Shown here piece by piece: positions 25,321-33,372 of a DNA stretch of 64,000 bases; position 1 is the first letter of the stretch, and each line of letters opens with the position of its first letter. The notes under the pieces are model-generated. The model made no database searches, was not told where the DNA came from, and saw nothing but the letters and a program-made list of their open reading frames with translations. Source of the stretch: DTFZ01 sp050260375 (lineage in GTDB: Bacteria; Bacillota; Clostridia; Christensenellales; SZUA-584); NCBI GenBank assembly GCA_050260375.1, contig JBLNCA010000030.1, forward strand, positions 1-64,000, written 5' to 3'. Position numbers and translations under genes: made by a program.

Positions 25321-25697
25321 TTTGTCTTTGCTATCGCTTCAATCTCTATAAACACGTCTTTAGGCAGCCTTGAAACCTCGACGCAGGATCTCGCCGGATA
25401 AGGCTCTGAGAAATACTCAGCGTAAATCTCGTTAACACGTGCAAAGCCGCTTAAGTCTTTTATATATACCGTCGTCTTTATTACGTCGCTTAATTCCGCT
25501 CCCGCAGCGGCAAGCACGGCTTTTAGATTTTCAAGCGCCTGCCTCGCCTGCCGCTCAATGCCCTCAGGGACCGTGCCGTCGACAGGGTTAACGGGTATCT
25601 GGCCGGATGTAAAAACGAGGTCTCCGGTTTTAATACCCTGTGAGTAAGGCCCTATAGCCTTTGGAGCTTCATCGGTATTTATTAGCTTTAATTCCAT
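25317..25697 (-). CDS. ridA: RidA family enamine/imine deaminase
   Basis: 126 residues, standard RidA length. Visible family elements: INTDEAPKAIGPYSQGIKTG, FTSGQIPVNP, and the C-terminal PARSCVEVSRLPKD with the conserved substrate Arg. RidA hydrolyses reactive 2-aminoacrylate and related imines released by PLP enzymes that act on cysteine and serine, which fits the surrounding C-S lyases. First gene of a two-gene operon with tcdA. Confidence 0.93.
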   Translation of the reverse strand: MELKLINTDEAPKAIGPYSQGIKTGDLVFTSGQIPVNPVDGTVPEGIERQARQALENLKAVLAAAGAELSDVIKTTVYIKDLSGFARVNEIYAEYFSEPYPARSCVEVSRLPKDVFIEIEAIAKTK

Positions 25698-25875
25698 TTG
25701 CCAAACCCTTCATTAATATTATCCGTACTTTTCAGACGGGTTATAATTCATATATAAATAATATGATAGATTCTAAGCTTTTATATGTCAAGGAAAAAGG
25801 GGCTACGGCAGAGCTTATTAATCATATTGGCCGCCTGATTAAAATAATTATGCCGCTGCCCAAACTGGCGCTTAA

Positions 25876-26014
25876 TTCACACCCCATCAAACCTGACGGT
25901 TTGCCGGGGACCCCGTATTTACACCCTAACAAGCCTTTCGTCTTGTTGGGGATCCCCTGATATACACACCCCATCAAGTCTTTCGACTTGCTGGGGACCC
26001 CGATATACACACCC
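25876..26014. repeat. Palindromic repeat array (42-bp family), three units plus a half
   Basis: Units begin near 25876, 25918 and 25960. Stems differ between units but keep pairing: CATCAAACC-TGAC-GGTTTGCCGGGG, AACAAGCC-TTTC-GTCTTGTTGGGG, CATCAAGTC-TTTC-GACTTGCTGGGG. Each is followed by an (A/T)CCCC box and the next TACACCC. A final CACACCC half-unit ends the array. Confidence 0.88.
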
Positions 26015-26021
26015 TATATAA

Positions 26022-26064
26022 AAGATACAGGCCGCATCGGCTTAAAGCCCGCAGCCTGTATCTT
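26022..26064 (-). terminator. Terminator of the amino-acid ABC operon
   Basis: AAGATACAGGC and GCCTGTATCTT are perfect 11-nt inverted arms around an inner GCGGGC/GCC hairpin, located 22 nt past the stop of the binding-protein gene. Confidence 0.75.
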
Positions 26065-26085
26065 CTGCAAAAATTACTCGGCTTC

Positions 26086-27015
26086 CTATTCCGTTACGCC
26101 GCCTTCGACGACTATCTGATCAGCCGTGAAATTGTCCGGAAATGCGTCTTTCAAAGTTGCATCATAGGCCTTATGGAAAAACTGCTCGTCTTTAAGCACG
26201 CCAGTTATAAGGCTATTTACATAGTCAAGCAATTCCTTATTACCCTTGGCAACGGCGCCGGCTATGTAATCCTTGTTTCCAAGCTCGCCTATACCGACCA
26301 CATAGCCGGGGTTCGCCTTTGCCCACGAGAGCAGCAGCGTATTATCCTGAGCGAAAGCGTCGGCTCTGCCGGCAGTCAACGCCTGATAACCATCGATAAT
26401 CGCGTCGGTCTTAAGTAATTTAACGTCCGGAAAGTTCTTCGTGAAGTATGCGTCCGCCGTAGTGCCCGTATTGACGACGAGAGTCTTGCCTTTAAGATCG
26501 TCTACGGAATAAATCGGAGCTTTCTCGCTGGAGACGACGCCGATAGAGACCTTTTCGTAAGGCAAAGTGAAGTCTACGCTCTTAGCCCGCTCTTCCGTGA
26601 CCGTAAAATCAGCCAGCATCAAATCGACCTTGTTTGTCTGCAGATAGGGAATCCTGTCTGCCGGGTTCAGCGCGACCCATGTGACCTTTGTTTCATCGCC
26701 GAGAAGTTCTTTGGCGATCCTCTTGCCGAGTTCGACATCGTAGCCCTTGAATTCCCCGTCGATGTCCTGATAGCAGAACGGGGCGTCGTCCGCGAAGATG
26801 CCTATCCTGATTGTTCCCGCGGCCTTAATCGCAGCGATCGAGCTGGGCCCCGTCGGAGCTGCCGTGGCGGATACGTCAGCCGGTGCGCTCTCAGCAGCCG
26901 ATACGGACGGATCCGATGATGCGGCCGGCGTAGCCGTAGCAGCCGGCGCCGAAGTGCAGCCCGCTAAGCCTGCCAACAGTATCAACGCTGAGGCCAATGC
27001 TAGAATCCTTTTCAT
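26086..27015 (-). CDS. Amino-acid ABC transporter binding lipoprotein (probably cyst(e)ine)
   Basis: 309 residues. Lipoprotein signal ending in LAGLAGC with C20 as lipidation site, an Ala/Ser/Pro-rich linker to about residue 60, then a type II periplasmic-binding domain (TIRIGIFADDAPFCYQDIDG, GYDVELGKRIAKELLG, DLMLADFTVTEERAKSVDFT). Family 3 solute-binding proteins of this type bind polar amino acids; the sulfur-gene setting and a shared upstream motif with cysK make cystine or cysteine the best guess. It is the last gene of its operon, 120 nt after the ATPase. Confidence 0.87.
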   Translation of the reverse strand: MKRILALASALILLAGLAGCTSAPAATATPAASSDPSVSAAESAPADVSATAAPTGPSSIAAIKAAGTIRIGIFADDAPFCYQDIDGEFKGYDVELGKRIAKELLGDETKVTWVALNPADRIPYLQTNKVDLMLADFTVTEERAKSVDFTLPYEKVSIGVVSSEKAPIYSVDDLKGKTLVVNTGTTADAYFTKNFPDVKLLKTDAIIDGYQALTAGRADAFAQDNTLLLSWAKANPGYVVGIGELGNKDYIAGAVAKGNKELLDYVNSLITGVLKDEQFFHKAYDATLKDAFPDNFTADQIVVEGGVTE

Positions 27016-27135
27016 TTTAAATTCCTCCTATATATTTAATATTATTGACATATACCTGACCTGCGGAGTACTGCCCAAAAAGTATCCTTTCGGCTCAGTG
27101 CGGCAAGTCATGTATCTGCTTTCCCATTTTGCTGC

Positions 27136-27894
27136 CTATATCCCTCCGCCTATCCGGTCGGCTTCGGACAGGTTCAAAAATCTTCTCGCCTCCGCGGTAT
27201 CCGGGAAGTGAAAAAACTTTTCAGGCGTGCTTATTTCGAGAATGCTGCCGTTGTCCATAAAAATGATCTTATCGGCAACCTTCTCCGCAAACGCCATTTC
27301 ATGCGTAACGATAAGCATCGTCAGCCCCTGGTATCTTAAGTCACGGATAACGTCCAAAACTTCCCTTACCATTTCCGGATCGAGCGCGGCGGTGACCTCG
27401 TCGAACAGTATGATCTCCGGGTTCATGCACAGCGCCCGGCAGATGGCCACTCTCTGTTTCTGCCCACCGGACAGTTCTCTGGGGTAAGCCGATTTCTTTT
27501 CGAGCAGGCCTACTCTCTTAAGGAGCTCCAGCGCCTGGCTTGTGGCGTCCTCCCTGCTTCTCTTCTCCGCTCGCATCGGACCGAGGATTATATTGTTTAT
27601 CACGTTCATATGCGGGAAAAGATCGTAACTTTGAAATACCATACCGATCTTTTTCCTTATTTCATTCCAATGCCTGTAATTTTTTATAGGCAGGGATATC
27701 AGCATATCGTTCAGATATATTTCTCCGCTTTCGATTTGCTCAAGGCCGTTGATGCACCGAAGCAACGTTGATTTTCCGCAGCCGGAGCGGCCCAATATTG
27801 CGATAACTTCACCCTTCTTAACGTCAAAGCTTACGTTTTTTAATACGGAGTTCTTATCAAATACTTTTTTCAGATTCTTTACCCTCAGAAGCAT
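27136..27894 (-). CDS. Amino-acid ABC transporter ATPase
   Basis: 252 residues with intact Walker A GRSGCGKST, signature LSGGQKQRVAICRAL, Walker B IILFDEVTAALDPE and H-loop IVTHEM. The EVTAALDPE D-loop is typical of polar amino-acid uptake ATPases (GlnQ/TcyC type, usually EPTSALDPE). Third gene of the permease-permease-ATPase-binding protein operon, 18 nt behind the second permease. Confidence 0.93.
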   Translation of the reverse strand: MLLRVKNLKKVFDKNSVLKNVSFDVKKGEVIAILGRSGCGKSTLLRCINGLEQIESGEIYLNDMLISLPIKNYRHWNEIRKKIGMVFQSYDLFPHMNVINNIILGPMRAEKRSREDATSQALELLKRVGLLEKKSAYPRELSGGQKQRVAICRALCMNPEIILFDEVTAALDPEMVREVLDVIRDLRYQGLTMLIVTHEMAFAEKVADKIIFMDNGSILEISTPEKFFHFPDTAEARRFLNLSEADRIGGGI

Positions 27895-27912
27895 TATCGA
27901 TTCCTCATTTTT

Positions 27913-28596
27913 TTATTGATTAACCTGTAGTCTTTTTTCCAGATATCTTGCGAGCAGCGACAGCGGATAACAGATTATAAAGTAGATTACCAGCAGCACC
28001 AGGTACATCGTAAAGGATATATAGCTGTTAGGATTTCGAAGGTATGTCACCTGAATGATATTCTGCGCCACCTTCAACACCTCCGAAACGCTTATAAGAT
28101 GAACCAGCGTGGTTGTTTTGATAAGGCGCGTAGCGAGGTTCACGATTGAAGGCGTTATCATTACAATTATCTGTGGCAGCAGCACATGGATATACATCTG
28201 CGGCCTCGAAAGCCCGAGCGCGATGCTCGAATCGAACTGCGACTTAGAAAGGCTCGTAATAAAGCCCCTTACATAGTCCCCTATTTCAAACATCCCCCAC
28301 AATGTGAATACAATGATTGATACAGCCACATTGTCCGTCTCTATATGGAACAAACCGACCGGAATAAAGAAGAACACGAACAGCCATATCAGCGGATGAA
28401 CGAGCCTGAACGCTTCCAGTAGCACCCTCAGCATCACTTTAAGGGGCCTGTTCTCTAGCGTCATCAGCACGCCGACTACAACCCCGAATATTACTGACAG
28501 CACCAATGCGACCAAAGATATCTTCAGCGTCTCGCCGATGCCTTCCAGCAGCCTCGGAAAGGCTTTTATTATTATGTCAACTCCCAAATTCTGCAA
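27913..28596 (-). CDS. Amino-acid ABC transporter permease 2
   Basis: 227 residues with five helices and the HisM-type permease domain: GIGETLKISLVALVLSVIFG at the start and the coupling-loop region SIALGLSRPQMYIHVLLPQ. It overlaps the end of the first permease gene by 20 nt, and both would form the channel. Confidence 0.9.
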   Translation of the reverse strand: MQNLGVDIIIKAFPRLLEGIGETLKISLVALVLSVIFGVVVGVLMTLENRPLKVMLRVLLEAFRLVHPLIWLFVFFFIPVGLFHIETDNVAVSIIVFTLWGMFEIGDYVRGFITSLSKSQFDSSIALGLSRPQMYIHVLLPQIIVMITPSIVNLATRLIKTTTLVHLISVSEVLKVAQNIIQVTYLRNPNSYISFTMYLVLLVIYFIICYPLSLLARYLEKRLQVNQ

Positions 28597-29239
28597 AGCG
28601 AATTTTCCTTTCTAATTTTGAAAACAGATACGTCATCGGTATAAGAATTATCAAATACGAGAGTATCATGAATGCGGCAACAGCAGTAATGAGGTCAGGC
28701 CGCAGGCTTATTATTGCAAAGGCCTGATAGACTATCTCCGGCAGCAGTATCAGTTTCATCGCCGAAACTTCTTTTGTCAGAAACATGGCGTTATTGCATA
28801 TAGCGGCAATAGAAGTCGATACCGCCTGAGGCAGTATAAGGTACCGTATCGTATCAAGTCTCGATAACCCCAGCGCCATCGCAAGCTCCCGCTGGCTTGC
28901 CGTAATCGCCTTCATTCCCGATAATATTGCTTCGCACATATACGCTCCGCCAAGAAGCGAAAGTACTATAACCGAGCAGATAAAGCTGCTCATCGTTAAA
29001 AATACTTTGGGCAGCCCGTAAAATATGAAGTACGCTTGTATCAGCGACGGCGTGTTTCTTAAGAAAGCGACGTAAGCTTTAATCAGCGTTTTAAGCACCC
29101 GTATCTCATAAAACAAAATGACGGCGGATACAAACCCTATAAATATAGCCAGCAGTATTGATAAAAGCGCCACCTCCAGCGTCACAAGCGAAGCGTTCGC
29201 AAATATGCTGACAAGATCAAATGTATTGTGTACGTCCAT
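28577..29239 (-). CDS. Amino-acid ABC transporter permease 1
   Basis: 220 residues, HisQ/HisM family. LVTLEVALLSILLAIFIGF near the start, FLRNTPSLIQAYFIFYGLP and the coupling loop ELAMALGLSRLDTIRYLILPQ are typical. First gene of the uptake operon. Upstream lie a 14-bp motif shared with cysK and the CymR-like gene, and a long perfect hairpin. Confidence 0.9.
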   Translation of the reverse strand: MDVHNTFDLVSIFANASLVTLEVALLSILLAIFIGFVSAVILFYEIRVLKTLIKAYVAFLRNTPSLIQAYFIFYGLPKVFLTMSSFICSVIVLSLLGGAYMCEAILSGMKAITASQRELAMALGLSRLDTIRYLILPQAVSTSIAAICNNAMFLTKEVSAMKLILLPEIVYQAFAIISLRPDLITAVAAFMILSYLIILIPMTYLFSKLERKIRFAEFGS

Positions 29240-29267
29240 ATTTTCATTCTCGACTTTTATAATACAT

Positions 29268-29281
29268 ATATGTATAGTATG
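29268..29281. promoter_or_regulatory. Shared motif ATATGTATAGTATG before the ABC operon
   Basis: Same 14-bp motif (ATATGTWTARTATG) as at 30414 and 30493. Here it lies 29 nt upstream of the first permease start codon. Candidate site of the CymR-like regulator. Confidence 0.5.
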
Positions 29282-29288
29282 TATATTT

Positions 29289-29327
29289 GTATAAACGAAA
29301 CGGCTCCTTTAGCCGTTTCGTTTATAC
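29289..29327. terminator. Perfect 17-bp stem-loop between cysK and the ABC operon
   Basis: GTATAAACGAAACGGCT, 5-nt loop, then its exact reverse complement ending GTTTATAC. Strong enough to terminate cysK transcription (minus strand), though no long T run follows. A regulatory role in the ABC leader is possible. Confidence 0.6.
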
Positions 29328-29439
29328 TATCAAGTTCAAACCACTGCAGAATTAAGCTCGGTCGTTTGATTTAAATATCAAAACAATTCCCGCAAAGCGT
29401 CAAATGATTCACTTAAAGATACCTGCACAAATCATTACA

Positions 29440-30372
29440 TCATTCCGAGAACAGCGGAGTCGACAGATAGCGCTCTCCGGTGTCCGGCAGAATAGCGACA
29501 ATCGTCTTACCTGCGTTTTCAGGGCGCTTTGCCAGCTCCGTCGAAGCCCATATCGCCGCGCCGGAGGAAATGCCGACCAGCAGCCCGTCGGTTCTTGCTA
29601 TCTCTTTTCCCGCTGCGAACGCATCCTCGTTTTTCACTTTGATGATTTCGTCGAAGATTTTCGTATCAAGCACGTCCGGCACAAACCCCGGCCCTATTCC
29701 CTGTATCTTGTGCGGCCCGGGTTTTCCTTCCGACAGTACCGGCGAATCAAACGGCTCGAGCACCACTATCTTTATATTCGGGTTCTTGGACCTTAAAAAT
29801 TCTCCCGCGCCGGTAATCGTTCCGCCTGTGCCCGCGCCCGAAACGAATATGTCTATTTTGCCTCCGGTATCTTCCCAGATTTCCGGGCCTGTCGTCGCTT
29901 TATGCACTGCGGGGTTTGCGGGGTTCGTGAACTGCCCCGGTATGAACGAATTTGGTATCTCTTTTGCGAGCTCATTAGCTTTTTCTATCGCTCCTTTCAT
30001 ACCTTTCGGGCCTTCTGTTAATACAAGCTCCGCGCCATACGCCTTAAGCAGGTTCCTGCGCTCTATGCTGAACGTTTCAGGCATCGTTAGTATTATACGG
30101 TATCCTTTTGCCGCAGCCACCGACGCAAGGCCTATTCCTGTGTTGCCGCTCGTAGGTTCTATGATTACCGAGCCGGGCTTTAATACGCCTCTTTTTTCCG
30201 CGTCCTCTATCATCGATTTTGCGATTCTGTCCTTTACGCTTCCCGCCGGATTAAAGTATTCCAGCTTACCGATTATCGTCGCTTTTAGTCCGTGTTTTTT
30301 CTCGTAGTTCGTAAGTTCAAGCAGCGGCGTTCTGCCGATAAGTTCGGTCAAGCTCCTATAAACCTTTGACAT
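29440..30372 (-). CDS. cysK: Cysteine synthase A (CysK)
   Basis: 310 residues. PLP lysine K47 in NPAGSVKDRIA; substrate loop PTSGNTGIG (73-81); GTGGTITGAGEFL phosphate-binding loop; GIGPGFVPDVLD and SSGAAIWA near the end. This is the O-acetylserine sulfhydrylase A/B group, length typical of CysK. It makes cysteine from O-acetylserine and sulfide; CysE at 38.4 kb makes the substrate. Divergent from the CymR-like regulator gene. Confidence 0.95.
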   Translation of the reverse strand: MSKVYRSLTELIGRTPLLELTNYEKKHGLKATIIGKLEYFNPAGSVKDRIAKSMIEDAEKRGVLKPGSVIIEPTSGNTGIGLASVAAAKGYRIILTMPETFSIERRNLLKAYGAELVLTEGPKGMKGAIEKANELAKEIPNSFIPGQFTNPANPAVHKATTGPEIWEDTGGKIDIFVSGAGTGGTITGAGEFLRSKNPNIKIVVLEPFDSPVLSEGKPGPHKIQGIGPGFVPDVLDTKIFDEIIKVKNEDAFAAGKEIARTDGLLVGISSGAAIWASTELAKRPENAGKTIVAILPDTGERYLSTPLFSE

Positions 30373-30413
30373 AATACAAGCCTCCTGAAAAATTATTATT
30401 TAAAACAATTCAT

Positions 30414-30427
30414 ATATGTTTAATATG
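30414..30427. promoter_or_regulatory. Shared motif ATATGTTTAATATG in the cysK leader
   Basis: Lies just downstream of the cysK -10 box (minus strand), where binding would repress. One of three matches to ATATGTWTARTATG in the window. Confidence 0.5.
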
Positions 30428-30432
30428 GTATC

Positions 30433-30461
30433 AGCTTATTCCAATTCTTACTTTTTGTCAA
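30433..30461 (-). promoter_or_regulatory. cysK promoter
   Basis: On the minus strand TTGACA (30461-30456), 17-nt spacer, TAAGCT (30438-30433). Extended -35 context GCTATTGACAA is shared with the promoters of the CymR-like gene and nifS. Confidence 0.6.
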
Positions 30462-30492
30462 TAGCATTTCTAAAAATATTTTTATTTTTTCT

Positions 30493-30506
30493 ATATGTTT
30501 AGTATG
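30493..30506. promoter_or_regulatory. Shared motif ATATGTTTAGTATG before the CymR-like gene
   Basis: Lies 3 nt upstream of the -35 box of the CymR-like gene. Same motif as at 29268 and 30414. Confidence 0.5.
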
Positions 30507-30509
30507 CTA

Positions 30510-30538
30510 TTGACAACCCCAGCCTTTTTAAATAATAT
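30510..30538 (+). promoter_or_regulatory. Promoter of the CymR-like operon
   Basis: TTGACA (30510-30515), 17-nt spacer, TAATAT (30533-30538); start codon at 30577 with AGGAGGG. Confidence 0.75.
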
Positions 30539-30576
30539 AAATGCATATATAAAAGGTATGAAAAGGAGGGAAAGGC

Positions 30577-31023
30577 ATGAGGATTTCCGCGAAAGGGCGT
30601 TACGGGCTTGCCGCGATGATTAACATTGCCCAAAACTATGAAAGCGGCGAATATACAACGGTCATCAGTATTTCCGAAAAGCTCGGAATATCGAAAATAT
30701 ACCTCGAGCAGGTGTTCTCGCTGCTTAAGCGGGGCGGGCTCGTCAATTCCGTTAAGGGTGCGCAGGGCGGATACATTCTTACGCGAATGCCGCAGAAGAT
30801 AACGGCTTACGACGTACTGTCGGCGGTGGAGTCGTCTCTCTTTGAAAATACCGAAGAAACAGTTTCCGGGAAAGCTCCTGAAATAGACTCGGCAATGAAG
30901 GCGCTTATATTCGACGAGCTTGACGACGCCGTAAAAACCGCGCTTCAAAAAACATCGCTATACGATCTCGTTAATGAAGCCGAGAAGCATAAAAGCGACC
31001 AGGGCCTTATGTTTTTCATTTAA
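30577..31023 (+). CDS. CymR-like Rrf2 regulator of cysteine metabolism
   Basis: 148 residues. Rrf2 winged HTH (MRISAKGRYGLAAMINIA, ISKIYLEQVFSLLKRGGLVNSVKGAQGGY) but no cysteines at all, so no Fe-S cluster. The C-terminus ends GLMFFI; Bacillus CymR likewise ends in MFYI, where the last residues insert into the CysK active site so that CysK acts as co-repressor. Its gene is divergent from cysK and heads an operon with a transsulfuration enzyme and a MalY-type lyase. The CymR role is an inference from these features. Confidence 0.85.
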   Translation: MRISAKGRYGLAAMINIAQNYESGEYTTVISISEKLGISKIYLEQVFSLLKRGGLVNSVKGAQGGYILTRMPQKITAYDVLSAVESSLFENTEETVSGKAPEIDSAMKALIFDELDDAVKTALQKTSLYDLVNEAEKHKSDQGLMFFI

Positions 31024-31046
31024 GACGCATTGTTAAGGAGCTTAAC

Positions 31047-32192
31047 ATGGATATTAAAACCGTTTGCATACACAGCAGCAGCATAAAGTATGATACCGCC
31101 GGCGCAATAAGCGTTCCCATATTCCAGTCGGCAACGTTTTCCCACCCCGGCGTAGGCAAAAGCACGGGGTTCGATTACTCCCGGCAGCAGAACCCGACGA
31201 GGGAGCACCTTGAGAAAACAATGGCTGCATTGGAAGGCGGAGCGGACGCGCTCGCTTTTTCCACCGGAATGGCGGCGGTTACCGCGCTGATGGAGCTTTT
31301 CTCGCCAGGCGATCACATAATAGCCTCGGACGACCTTTACGGAGGCACGCACCGGCTTTTCCGCCACATATCGCAAAAAAACGGCATAGCCGTAGATTTC
31401 GCAAATACGTCCGACGCGGGCAATATCGAGACATTATTACGCCCGCAGACAAAAGCCGTATTCATAGAGACGCCCACTAACCCTATGATGCAAATCACCG
31501 ACATCGCGGCTGTCGCCGGTATCACAAAGCGCCACGGGCTGCTGCTCATCGTAGATAACACGTTTCTTACGCCGTATTTCCAGCAGCCTATAAAGCTCGG
31601 GGCGGATATCGTCGTTCACAGCGGCACGAAGTACCTCGGCGGCCACAACGACACGCTTGCGGGGTTTCTTGTCGTTTCCGACGCTTCGCTCGGCGAAAGG
31701 CTGCGGTTTATATACAAGACTACGGGCGCGTGCCTCTCACCGTTTGACAGCTGGCTGCTTATCCGCGGTATAAAGACGCTTTCCGTACGCATGGAAAGGC
31801 AGCAGGAGAACGCAATGAAGATTGCGGGCTGGCTTTGTACGCAGCCGAAAATCAAAAACGTATACTACGCCGGGCTTCCTTCCCACCCTGACTACGCGGT
31901 TTCGGTAAAGCAATCGTCAGGCTTCGGCGCAATGATATCGTTTGAAACGAGCGACGAAGCAACGGCCGTTCAATTGCTGGAGCGGGTTAAGGTGATACAG
32001 TACGCCGAGAGCCTCGGTGGCGCCGAGTCGCTGATCACATACCCCATGCTTCAGACGCACGCCGACATTCCTAAAGAGGAAAGGGAAGCAAAGGGCATAA
32101 ACGAGAAGCTGCTGCGGCTGTCCGTAGGGCTCGAGTGTGCGGACGACCTCATTGCCGACTTAAAGCAGGCGCTGGAGGAAGCTAATGTTTGA
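31047..32192 (+). CDS. Cystathionine gamma-synthase/lyase family enzyme
   Basis: 381 residues, Cys/Met metabolism PLP enzyme. PLP lysine K195 in VVHSGTKYLGGHND; SRQQNPTREHLEKTMAALEGG near residue 45 and ETPTNPMMQI near 141. Length and motifs fit the MetI/MetC/MccB group: cystathionine gamma-synthase, cystathionine lyase or homocysteine gamma-lyase, which cannot be told apart by eye. Its stop overlaps the start of the MalY gene by 8 nt, and it follows the CymR-like regulator by 23 nt, pointing to cysteine/methionine interconversion. Confidence 0.88.
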   Translation: MDIKTVCIHSSSIKYDTAGAISVPIFQSATFSHPGVGKSTGFDYSRQQNPTREHLEKTMAALEGGADALAFSTGMAAVTALMELFSPGDHIIASDDLYGGTHRLFRHISQKNGIAVDFANTSDAGNIETLLRPQTKAVFIETPTNPMMQITDIAAVAGITKRHGLLLIVDNTFLTPYFQQPIKLGADIVVHSGTKYLGGHNDTLAGFLVVSDASLGERLRFIYKTTGACLSPFDSWLLIRGIKTLSVRMERQQENAMKIAGWLCTQPKIKNVYYAGLPSHPDYAVSVKQSSGFGAMISFETSDEATAVQLLERVKVIQYAESLGGAESLITYPMLQTHADIPKEEREAKGINEKLLRLSVGLECADDLIADLKQALEEANV

Positions 32193-33357
32193 CTTTGACG
32201 AGATAATAGAACGTAAGGATACCGACTCTATAAAATACGACTTTGCATTAAAACGAGGCAAACCGGAAGGGCTGCTGCCGATGTGGGTCGCGGATATGGA
32301 TTTTAAAGCGCCCGATCGCGTAATCCGCGCGCTGGAGGAAAAGACGCGCCACGGCATATTCGGTTACAGCGAGGTACGCGGCGATTACTTCGATGTGCTA
32401 AAAAGCTGGTTTTCCGCAAGGTTCGGATGGGACATACAGCCCGGATGGCTTGTCAAAACGCCGGGCGTCGTATATGCGATATGCACCGCTATACGAGCTC
32501 TGACAAACAAAGGAGACGCGGTGCTCATACAGCAGCCCGTTTATTACCCGTTTTCCGAATCGGTGAAAATTAACGACAGGAAGCTTATCGTCAATCAGCT
32601 TCTTTACGACGCGGGGCAGTATTCAATCGATTTTGAAGATTTTGAGAAAAAGATTATTGAAAACAACGTAAAGATGTTCATACTCTGCAATCCGCATAAT
32701 CCCGTTGGCCGCGTATGGACGAGGGACGAGCTTGTCTCAATGGGCGATATCTGCGTAAAACACGGCGTAATCGTCGTCTCCGACGAAATACACGCTGACT
32801 TCGTATATCCGGGCTACCGGCATACAGTCTTCGCGGATATAAAGCCTGAGTATGCGGATTTCTCGGTGACATGCACGGCCCCGACAAAGACGTTTAACCT
32901 CGCAGGCCTTCAGATATCCAATATATTCATTCCCAACGCGGGCTTAAAGAGCAGGTTCAGGCGCGAGATTGTAAAAAGCGGCTACAGCCAGCTTAATATA
33001 ATGGGGCTCGTCGCCTGCAAAGCGGCGTATGCAGAAGGCGAAGCATGGCTTGAAGAACTGAAAAGCTACCTCTGCGGCAACCTTGATTTCCTCCGCGGAT
33101 ATTTAAAACAGCACATACCGCAGGTAAAGCCCGTCGAGCCGCAGGGAACATATCTCGTATGGCTGGATTTTAGTAAGCTTGGATTAAGCGACGGGCAGCT
33201 GGACAATCTGTTGGTGCACAAAGCGCGGCTATGGCTGGACGAGGGCACAATGTTTGGCGCAGGCGGCGAAGGTTTCGCGAGAATAAATATCGCCTGCCCC
33301 CGGTCTGTGCTTAAACAGGCGCTGCTGCAGCTTGGGCAGGCGATAAACGGGTTGTGA
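32185..33357 (+). CDS. MalY/PatB-type cystathionine beta-lyase
   Basis: 390 residues, aminotransferase fold type I. N-terminal KPEGLLPMWVADMDFKAPD and YSEVRGDYFDVLKSWFSARFGW are hallmarks of the MalY/PatB family; PLP lysine K235 in TAPTKTFNLAGLQ; CNPHNPVGRVWTRDEL. These enzymes cleave cystathionine or cysteine by beta-elimination, giving pyruvate, ammonia and a thiol. Last gene of the CymR-like operon. Confidence 0.9.
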   Translation: MFDFDEIIERKDTDSIKYDFALKRGKPEGLLPMWVADMDFKAPDRVIRALEEKTRHGIFGYSEVRGDYFDVLKSWFSARFGWDIQPGWLVKTPGVVYAICTAIRALTNKGDAVLIQQPVYYPFSESVKINDRKLIVNQLLYDAGQYSIDFEDFEKKIIENNVKMFILCNPHNPVGRVWTRDELVSMGDICVKHGVIVVSDEIHADFVYPGYRHTVFADIKPEYADFSVTCTAPTKTFNLAGLQISNIFIPNAGLKSRFRREIVKSGYSQLNIMGLVACKAAYAEGEAWLEELKSYLCGNLDFLRGYLKQHIPQVKPVEPQGTYLVWLDFSKLGLSDGQLDNLLVHKARLWLDEGTMFGAGGEGFARINIACPRSVLKQALLQLGQAINGL

Positions 33358-33372
33358 TTTAAATTCGCTACT

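Larger units (their letters stand above)
25698..26085. other. Gene-free interval with palindromic array and ABC-operon terminator
   Basis: 388 bp. From left: upstream region of ridA, an AT-rich stretch with a short open frame of no coding character, three palindromic units (25876-26014) and the terminator of the amino-acid ABC operon (26022-26064). Confidence 0.75.
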
